From: Ascarosepion bandense
Taxonomy: Eukaryota > Mollusca > Cephalopoda > Sepiida > Sepiidae
DNA length: 64,000 nucleotides
Reading direction: 5' to 3'
Assembly: GCA_037127315.1 (NCBI GenBank)
Contig: JBBBDQ010001186.1
Location: 2,018,501-2,082,500 of the forward strand
The notes beneath the pieces are model-generated. The model ran no database searches. It worked only from the letters and a program-made list of their open reading frames with translations, and was not told the origin of the DNA. Numbering within the stretch: position 1 is the stretch's first letter; every line of letters begins with the position of its first letter. Positions 56,848 to 64,000 of this stretch are shown one piece after another. Position numbers and translations under genes: made by a program.

Positions 56848-57010
56848 AATTATTTACATTCGGACTATTGTCCTCATCTATGTTGCTATCACAACGATTC
56901 AATCGTTGTGCTCTCTCCGGCCTTCATCAGGGTTCTATCGAACAGGATAGACTACACAGAATTCCAAAGTGAACTCGAAATGAAACTGTCCTCGTTTCAC
57001 TGACCGTATC
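56848..57010 (-). repeat. Family C repeat with decayed hammerhead-like core
   Basis: On the minus strand CTGATGA, GGCCGGAGAGAGCACAACGA, then GAATCGTTGTGATAGC in place of GAAACGTTGTGATAGC. The GAAA is mutated to GAAT and stem I pairing is lost, so it should be inactive. Confidence 0.5.
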
Positions 57011-59640
57011 TATGGACATAGCGTCTAATTCTTCTATTTAGTAGATGTCACTTATCGCTTGCAACGTTTCGGTTGAGTTTAAGTACATATGTAGAAGTAG
57101 GGGGGTGGTTAATTTTTATTTCATTCGGCCTTGTGTCATACATGACCGAACTCCCTACAGCTTACAAGTTTTATCCAGAATTATCATCGTCAGAAGGTTA
57201 ACGGAAGGTTAGTAGCAGAAGGTTGGAATGTGCGAGATAGTGTGGAATAATGTAAGAATAAAATATACATTTTTCATATTAAAATAGGAATTTATTAAAA
57301 GGAAAGAATAACAAGAATTCGTAGAAATTAATATTCAATGAGAAAATTAAAAGTATCAAGATTTGTAGAAAATGTTCATAGTAGTAATTGTTGAAAGAGT
57401 ATATGCGTACGTACGTATGTTTATATGAGCGTTTGTTACATAGGAATGTCTTTGGATGCAGAAGAAGAAATAAAATGAATCAGCACACGAGAAAGAAGGA
57501 GAAGGAGGACAATGTCCGAGTCAACTTGAAGCTTCTCCCGTTACATTTTAGTTCGTCGTTTCTGCTGCTTTCATGTCCTGACTGTGTTTTGACCGGTCAC
57601 TGAATGTCCTTAAGTAGTTAATCTGATCATTTGAACGACCCCAGCGAGCATTTTCACTTAGGTGTGAAAAAACGTTTGACTGACGTCACATATGAATTCT
57701 CTATTTGCTATCCAATTAAAATCCAGAATTTTGCTTTTCATACTGACTTGTGAAATTTGCCATGGTTTGGGTTTTCCCAAAATGTTTTTAATCGTTTGAA
57801 TCCACTTTTGCGGGTGTGAAATTTTACTTTGTGTGTTTAGTTGTTTTTTTCCAAAATGCTTTTAATTCTTAAATTCTTATCCACCACACATACTCCAGCC
57901 TAGGGGTTGAAATCACAATTATTATTTCACCCAATCTATGAACTAACACTTTAATCACCTCGACTGTTGTCTAACGAGACAGCGTATTAAAGCTTAGACA
58001 ATGTAATTTATTGGGTAGATAAATCATTTGATGAAAAAAAAAAAAATAAAAAGGAAAAAATATCTTTACGGTCCCATAAAACATGTTAAATCTAGTTTTT
58101 TCAAAATCTGCTTAAAAGGTTATAATATTTGGCAATAAAAGATATGCAAGATTAGGCAATTACAACGTTGGCCCGACACTATACATGAATGGTCCAGGGT
58201 GGATCTAACGTCATTGAATACAGTCGTCTAATGCCAAATTGTTTGCTGAGAATTATTTCTCTCTGGTGGGTAATCTGTCGTAAGAAGAGGCAGAGAAAGA
58301 TGAAAGATCATAAAATAAACATTTCAAAATAAGATGCACCTTTTTTTGTATTACTTTATATTTTATAAACGAAAGTTTTCAACGATTAAAAAATAGGTAA
58401 ACACTGAAATACACAGATAGTAAAGAAAAAAATACTTGAAACTTTTGCACACACGCACAGATAAGAAACCAATACAAGAGGCGTACTATTTACGGGAGAA
58501 TAATATAACTTTTGTTTGTCTAAGGGAAATAACTCTAGAGTTCTAACGTTTTAAAGGTTTAAGGGAAGTCACTGAGATTCAATGACATTAATATCGAAAA
58601 CGAAATAAACCGATGCCCGTGTGTGTTCGTGCGTCTACGTGAAAGGATGACCTCTTCCATGCTGAAAAATTAATTTTATGTGCCTTACTCTTTCTGGGTG
58701 TGAACAGTCCTGGCTCTCCAAAATCTCTTATGATTTAATATTATATTCTAAAGATGACTAAAATTAACTCAGATAAGGGAATAAAAAATAAAAAAACAAA
58801 AAAATAAAAACGAATGAAATCAACAACATGGAAGAACCTATTTGCTTAAAAGTGTAAAGAAACTGAAATTATCTTTTATTTATTTTCTAATTTTAAATTA
58901 AAAAAGGCACTTGTTTATTCGTGATAAAAATCACTCTTTGGATTGAAGGTATTTAGTATGCCATGTTTAGATGAATAAACAACAAGACAACCGGGAGCTT
59001 GTCAGAATTTACTTCACGCACCCGATATTCTCTTGAACTGATGAAAAAAAAAAAAAAAAGAAAAGAAAGCGAAAGCACTGTGTTTATAAAAATATCTTCG
59101 AGCAAAAAAATGTATCTTGTTTCTCCTATTTACGAGTGATGCAGAAAAGTTCGCGACCCGACCCATTTCCCCAAATTTGCTAAACATCAGATTTGGTGGG
59201 GGTGGAGGGGATTCTGATGAGCTTCATGGTCAGGCCGGTAAATTTCAAATTTTCCTTGTGAAATGCATATTTGTTCTGCATTGTTAGGTTTTAGTCCAAG
59301 GCCGAGTTAGATAACTGAATAGACATTTACTCATTAATGGGCCCAGTATTCTGATTTAGACTCTCGTACAAAGGCACTATTCCAGTACAAAGTCTTAAAG
59401 AGCAGGTTTTATCGAAATCATGAACTTACGAAGTTGATACAGTAAAAAATTTAAAAAAAAATTCTAAGATTTTGGTAAGCTAATTAAATATATGTGTATA
59501 TAAATGAAAAAGAAAAAAAGGCATTTTATTCAGCTAAATAATTGAAAGTTATTTAATTTAATTCTTCAAAATCTGAGATATGTGGATGCCGTAAATAAAA
59601 AAAAAATGAGAAAATTCTTCGCTTATTTTTTGTTTCCAGG
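57011..59640. other. No gene seen
   Basis: AT-rich DNA with poly(A/T) patches (58036-58050, 59044-59060). No exon or recognisable transposon. Confidence 0.4.
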
Positions 59641-59644
59641 TGAC

Positions 59645-59930
59645 CGTCATGACTGGCCCATGGCAATACGAATCTTCTTCTAGGTACCGCGTCTCTTCAG
59701 GACGTTGGCGATCATGGTTCTTCACAACATTCCCTCTCCTGTAACTCTTAGCAATTTTTCAACATTGCTAAGATCCATGCTTCTCCCTCCCTGTTCACAC
59801 ATGCTGATCAGGTAAATTAGCTTCCATCTTCCCTATCTCTCTTGCCGTGAGTGTTATATTTGCCAAGTCCCCCTTTCTTCATTAGGAATTTCATTTCTCT
59901 CTCTTCCTGGTTTCATGTGTTCATAAGCTT
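59645..59930 (-). pseudogene. Non-LTR reverse transcriptase C-terminal fragment (second type)
   Basis: The minus strand shows REMKFLMKKGGLG, a decayed GKRDRED block and, near 59690-59760, a stretch equivalent to the GKR/ATIAHVLKGH ending. The plus-strand phrase TTCAGGACGTTGGCGATCAT matches TTCAGGACGTAGGCGATCAT at 62455, tying it to that copy. Confidence 0.55.
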
Positions 59931-59934
59931 CTCC

Positions 59935-60125
59935 ACCCATGTTCCACACAAACATCTTCTACCTGCGAACCACAGCCCTATGGAACAAACTCCTAAGAGG
60001 GTGTTTCCATGATCACTACAATCTTAACCTGTTCAAGTCAAGTGTTATCTTCCTCTCTTATTCATAAAACTTAACGTAACTCTCTACCTTGAGTGGTCCT
60101 CGGACCTTGTACAGGGTGAACTATA
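59935..60125 (+). mobile_element. LINE RT terminal block and 3' end
   Basis: The plus strand reads FYLRTTALWNKLLRGCFHDH then YNLNLFKSSVIFLSYS and a stop, equivalent to the RLWNSLP--FP-NYNL--FK block at 2.1 kb. The 3' part CTCTACCTTGAGTGGTCCTC differs from the other tail family, so it is a related but distinct LINE. Confidence 0.6.
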
Positions 60126-60359
60126 GTAGAAATAATTGTGGATCTGAATGCAGTTCTGTAGCTATTTAATAGTTTTGTACGTACACATTTTTATTTGTTA
60201 CTGATTAATTTCTTGCTTATTATTTACTATTATATATTATTTATTGTATATAAGCTATTTTCAAAGATGTCAAATTACATTATATATTATAAACACGAAC
60301 AAACGATAATGACAAACTGTTTTTGTTTACATGGAAGATTTCCAAGCAATAACAAACTC

Positions 60360-60571
60360 GTGCATTTAAGACGCCGAAAGCTTAGATTGAATTATTTTAA
60401 AAAAATGATGTATCAATATTGTAATTTTCTTTCTTTATTTAATGATAATGCTATTAAGTTTATCAGAGAATATGAAAAAAATTTACATAAAATAAACTAA
60501 ACTTGTCAATATTATTTAATGAAACATGCTTTAATGAGAAAATGATACCTAAATACACACACACACACACA

Positions 60572-60623
<52 letters not shown>

Positions 60624-60845
60624 ATTAAAAATTAAATAAATAAAATATATATTGAAAATATATATATATATATATATATTAATGCAGGTTTCATTGAATA
60701 ATATAGACAAGTTTTGTCTATTAATTTTGTGTAGGATCCGTTCATACCGTCTGATATACTTGATGGTGATGTCGTTAAAAGACAACAAAAAATCACAGTA
60801 TTTGTTGAATTTTTTATCAGGTCTAAGCTTTCGGCTCACATAAGC
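60360..60845. mobile_element. Inverted repeat with matching peptide-coding arms (family E related)
   Basis: The left arm on plus (60375-60545) and right arm on minus (60840-60660) are inverted relatives. Both start CGAAAGCTTAG and encode similar peptides: YQYCNFLSLFNDNAIKFIRE then YEKNLHKIN (plus) and NKYCDFLLSFNDITIKYIRR then YERILHKIN (minus). Many differences between arms are synonymous third-base changes. CA and TA microsatellites fill the centre (60555-60620, 60657-60680). The minus arm begins with GGCTTATGTGAGCCGAAAGC, linking it to family E. Confidence 0.6.
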
Positions 60846-60947
60846 CATTATCAAAGAGTAAATAATAACACACAGTAAACATAGAACATTTAAGCTATTA
60901 ACAATAAAGATAATTGAATTGAAAATATAAGTCCATCCCTACCGTGG

Positions 60948-60951
<4 letters not shown>

Positions 60952-60982
<31 letters not shown>
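60952..60982. repeat. TA microsatellite
   Basis: A perfect TA run. Confidence 0.93.
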
Positions 60983-60987
<5 letters not shown>

Positions 60988-61184
60988 TTTTAAAAATTTG
61001 AACCCCTTAGGTATGTTTCAGTTCTCTTTATGGTAATTAACTACCTCATTTCAAATCTGAAACCTCATGTTTGTCGGATGAGAAACAGCTTATATTACTC
61101 TAAATAGAAGCAAACTCTTATTCAAAAGAGGATCAGTCGATCCTTTGCTCGTAATTTACTCGTACAATACAGTATATAACGCAT

Positions 61185-61290
61185 GCGCAGATAGTTGCGT
61201 TGAGTTCAAAATAATTTTGTTTTGACGCATTAATCCTATATATAAAGGCGCACGTGAGTGATTAGTTTGATGGAAAAGCTTTCGTCTGGA
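61185..61290 (+). promoter_or_regulatory. TATA-type promoter-like sequence
   Basis: An NRF1-like CGCATGCGCAG (61190-61200) is followed by CTATATATAAAGGCGC (from about 61238) and an E-box CACGTG (about 61252-61257). An ATG at 61270 opens a 38-codon frame (MEKLSSGKIFTFQLLRRTLF and on) of no known family. The arrangement of NRF1-like site, TATA box and a start region about 30 bases on is promoter-like. No downstream gene was recognised, and it may belong to an unknown repeat. Confidence 0.3.
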
Positions 61291-61389
61291 AAAATCTTTA
61301 CTTTCCAACTTCTAAGAAGAACGCTGTTTTTTTTTAAACAACTTTCAATTTTTAATAAAGAAAAAAATAACCCACTAAAAACGTAATTT

Positions 61390-61905
61390 AAAAATCTACC
61401 CACAATTTTTTATGAGAAGCAAAAAGAAATAATGACCTTTTAACCTCTGTAACCTAAGACAACATTTGACATTTTCCTACAAAGTTGATTGCCAAATTTA
61501 AACTTTTCGACCTTAAGGTAGATGTGTTACTTGATATGAATTTGACTTCGAATGTTGGGATCTTTTTTAGTCTCATTGGTTATCAAGATATTCACATCTA
61601 AAACCGATGTAACGGGTAAATTTGTTGCGACGAAAGTTTTAAATGATTAAAAAGATCTAGTTTCGAAATGACGGAAAAATCCCTTTTTCCAACCGGAGAA
61701 GTTAGACGAAAGAAAAGTTTGAATCCAGGGTGCCAGATAATTCATATAAAAGATATTTTTCAGTCAACAAAAAGAGGAGGAAAAAATAAAAGAAAAACAA
61801 TGACACGGCTTTATAAAGATAAATTAAAGATTATTTTTCTAAGGATTGTAAATCATTTAACTTGGAGTAATCCAGTCTTTTGTTATTTAAAGAACAGTAA
61901 TGATT
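61390..61905. other. No gene seen
   Basis: AT-rich DNA; a 79-codon open frame at 61668-61907 shows no recognisable domain. Confidence 0.4.
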
Positions 61906-62120
61906 AAACTACAGTGTAACCCTGATATAAGAGAGTTGTCGGGACCGGGTAAAGGTTATCTTATATACGGGTTTCTCTTATATCCGAGTTTGGTCTATTT
62001 TATATACATTACCACAGGGTCTAATTTGGGACCAGAGAAAATCAGGGTTTCTTATATCCGGGTTATACAAATTTACATATTTTAATTGCATATATATGCA
62101 ATTAAAATATGTAAATTGGT
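61906..62120. mobile_element. MITE-like repeat next to a 48-bp perfect palindrome
   Basis: TACAGTGTAACCCTGATATA (from 61909) and internal GTTATCTTATATACGGGTTT/ CTTATATCCGGGTTATACAA resemble pogo/Tigger-type MITEs that start CAGTG-AACC. The right end carries an exact 48-bp palindrome at 62070-62117 centred on ATAT. No matching right inverted terminus was found, so the MITE call is tentative; the palindrome is certain. Confidence 0.5.
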
Positions 62121-62434
62121 TCTATTGTACGAGCAGATGTATGCATACAACACTTAGGGAAATAACAGCGTATTGGCGATAAAATGCTCGTCGCAGGATC
62201 TTTTATAACCCTGCAAATTGAGATAGGGCTAAACAGATTCAGTATGATTTAAAGGATAAAGAAGGCGTCGTACTCTTCTGTCTAGTAAGCTGTTATCGTT
62301 ACTGTACATCTTCATTACAGTACATAAAAGTCTATTGGGAGGCAATCAAGACAAAAATATAAAGTGGGAGACATGATCACCACTTGTCCTACCCACCCCC
62401 ATATCACTAATGCTCCTAGATTGGTAGCCTTTCT

Positions 62435-62880
62435 TCTTTTATATGCCCTGTCCTTTCAGGACGTAGGCGATCATGGCTTTCCACGTCTTCCTATCCCTGG
62501 TGGCTCTTAGTACGCCTTCTCCTGTCACACCATGCAACCTTCGTTCCATCATCCACCTGATCAGATCCTTCAAATATGTTATCCGATGCTTTACCCTGTC
62601 CCTTTTTCCCTCTATCTGACCTGTTAGTATCAGGTTCTCCAAGCCGTCTTTCCTCATTGCATGTCCCAGGAATTTCAGCTGTCTCTTCCTGATGCTCAGT
62701 ATTAATTTCCTTTTCGTTTCCACCATTTCCAAAGCCTCATCATTGCTCAAATGCTCGATCCATGATATTCACAGCATCCTTCTGTAGAACTACATTTCAG
62801 TTGCTTCAAGTTTTTCTTTCATCTTTGATGATATTGTCCAGCATTCACTGTCATATTGAAGAACTGACAACGCATAGCAA
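62435..62880 (-). pseudogene. Non-LTR reverse transcriptase C-terminus (best copy of second type)
   Basis: An open frame on minus (62750-62439) reads SNDEALEMVETKRKLILSIR, KRQLKFLGHAMRKDGLENLI, LTGQIEGKRDRVKHRITYL, then GVLRATRDRKTWKAMIAYVL and KGQGI. Further pieces upstream (FYRRML, ISWIEHL, near 62790-62750) extend it. This is the conserved tail after the RT domain in a family of endonuclease-containing non-LTR elements widespread in invertebrates. It ends at a stop at 62439. The rest of the element is missing. Confidence 0.75.
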
Positions 62881-62944
62881 TCCAGTACTCTCTTTTTTGT
62901 TTCTAGCGAAACAAATGTCATTTATCCTCGTCTGTATTTGAAGG

Positions 62945-63220
62945 AAAATTATACTTAACATCAGGTAAAGACAGCTGACGTTTCTGAAACATGTAAGAAG
63001 GAAGGAAAGCTTAGAGAATCTGATACCCACAGGACAGATAGAGGGAAACAAACACAGGGAAAAGCAACGCATCACATACTTGATTGACTTAAGCAAATGG
63101 ATTGTAGTGCAGGTTTTAGAGGGGTAACAAGAGAAAGGATGTTAAGAGCAACAAGGGATAGGGAGAGGTGGAAGGCTATGATCGCCTACTTCCTGAAGGG
63201 ATGTAGGTGATCGTAGAAGA
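62945..63220 (+). pseudogene. Same RT C-terminus in opposite orientation
   Basis: The plus strand reads RRKESLENLIPTGQIEGNKH then REKQRITYLIDLSKW, with later frame changes covering the RATRDRERWKAMIAYFLKG ending. It diverges from the minus-strand copy at 62435-62880, the two being back to back with about 65 bases between. Confidence 0.65.
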
Positions 63221-63279
63221 AGATATTTGAAGGAAGATGGATTCATTTTCTTTTACTAAATGCATGAGTGAACGAAACG

Positions 63280-63375
63280 GTCCCAATCAGAATTTGAGCA
63301 CTGCATGCTGATTACCCTTTTCTGTACTGATAACCATTACACCACCTTCATGTCTGGGTAATTTTGTTTTTAAAT
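63280..63375 (-). mobile_element. tRNA-like SINE head fragment
   Basis: On the minus strand AAGGTGGTGTAATGGTTATC (A-box-like) is followed by GTGCTCAAATTCTGATTGGG (B-box-like). Relates to the heads at 47.2 and 52.5 kb. Confidence 0.45.
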
Positions 63376-64000
63376 CTAATAAAAATCATTACCAGTATTA
63401 AGGAAGAATCGTGGATCGGACATATTTTTGAAGTAGTTTTAATGGTGCAGCGTAGCTTAATGTGTGGGCGGTCAAGATCACAGAAGGCAATAATCAGTCT
63501 GAATTCCAATTTCTGCAGAAATTGGTAATATTATCTTTTTTCTACGGCTCTTGAGAAAGGTACGAATCCAATTCTTTCTTTATTTTCTCTTATCGTCAAA
63601 CATCTTAACAAAAATATTGCCATTGCCGTGTCACGACGGTTACTCGATAATTAACTGTGCTTCCAATCAGTAAGGCAAATCAATATCCGCCCAGACAAAA
63701 GCTGTTGAAATCTTTTACTTCCGTGATACTCCTGTCAGGTTTCAATCAACAAGAGGTCTGCGATACTATAGAAGTGTTGAATACTCAAAGAGTATATTTT
63801 ACTAAATCTTTTTCTTCATTTATCATCGCATCAAATAACTAGCAGTATTTATGAAGTTGCTGTTGGGATTCCAGAGCCTACTTTTTAGAGTATTAGCTTT
63901 TGAAAATTCTAACACTTCTAAAGTTTTAGTGAGGGGCTTGATCTTTAACATAAGTATTATAATATAAGTAGTCAAGTGGAATGACCAGTAATCTTGTGGC
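63376..64000. other. No gene seen
   Basis: AT-rich sequence to the window edge with no recognised exon, repeat or RNA. Confidence 0.4.

Noticed and set aside
1..64000. Assignment to a named octopus species
   Set aside because: The repeat types fit molluscs, but no diagnostic species-level sequence was recognised.

Overview
The window is eukaryotic and animal: AT-rich, intron-rich, dominated by dispersed repeats and very long TA, CA and CTAT microsatellites. The repeat mix (tRNA-headed SINEs, non-LTR retrotransposon 3' ends, Tc1/mariner relics, a Gypsy gag piece) and the protein fit a mollusc or other lophotrochozoan, possibly a cephalopod. The species is inference, and I did not see the SINE sequence I associate with octopus.

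Only one host gene could be recognised. The last six coding exons of an organic anion transporting polypeptide (SLCO4A1-like) lie on the minus strand at 47572-47384, 45862-45773, 43404-43203, 37192-37033, 32921-32681 and 20954-20578. All five internal junctions are GT-AG and phase-compatible. They give about 418 residues: part of the loop after TM6, TM7-TM12, the extracellular Kazal-type cysteine domain and the C-terminal tail with its stop. The N-terminal exons were not found between 47.6 and 64 kb and probably lie beyond the right edge.

Layout: 1-20.5 kb is the 3' flank, with a Tc1 relic, microsatellites, inverted-repeat elements, a mariner relic, a MITE and a 1.4-kb CTAT array. 20.6-47.6 kb is the gene; its introns hold a 39-bp minisatellite (23.8-25.5 kb), a 60-bp minisatellite (38.4-39.6 kb), a Gypsy relic with direct repeats, two MITEs, a tRNA-like sequence, SINEs and LINE remnants. 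47.6-64 kb is presumed upstream intron or flank with more RT fragments, SINEs and inverted repeats.

The least expected signal is a set of hammerhead-ribozyme-like sequences. Two fold convincingly by hand: 17387-17447 (+), with every core position and three stems, and 35602-35674 (-), with a 4+5+6-bp stem I. A further dispersed family (26.5, 8.75, 2.7, 36.8, 56.9, 21.5, 21.9 and 10.6 kb) carries the same core order with a loopless self-complementary stem III, which could only work as a dimer. The 17.4-kb copy lies inside an inverted-repeat element bounded by TA tracts, so a non-autonomous ribozyme-bearing element, perhaps related to Penelope-like elements or retrozymes, is the system most worth checking.
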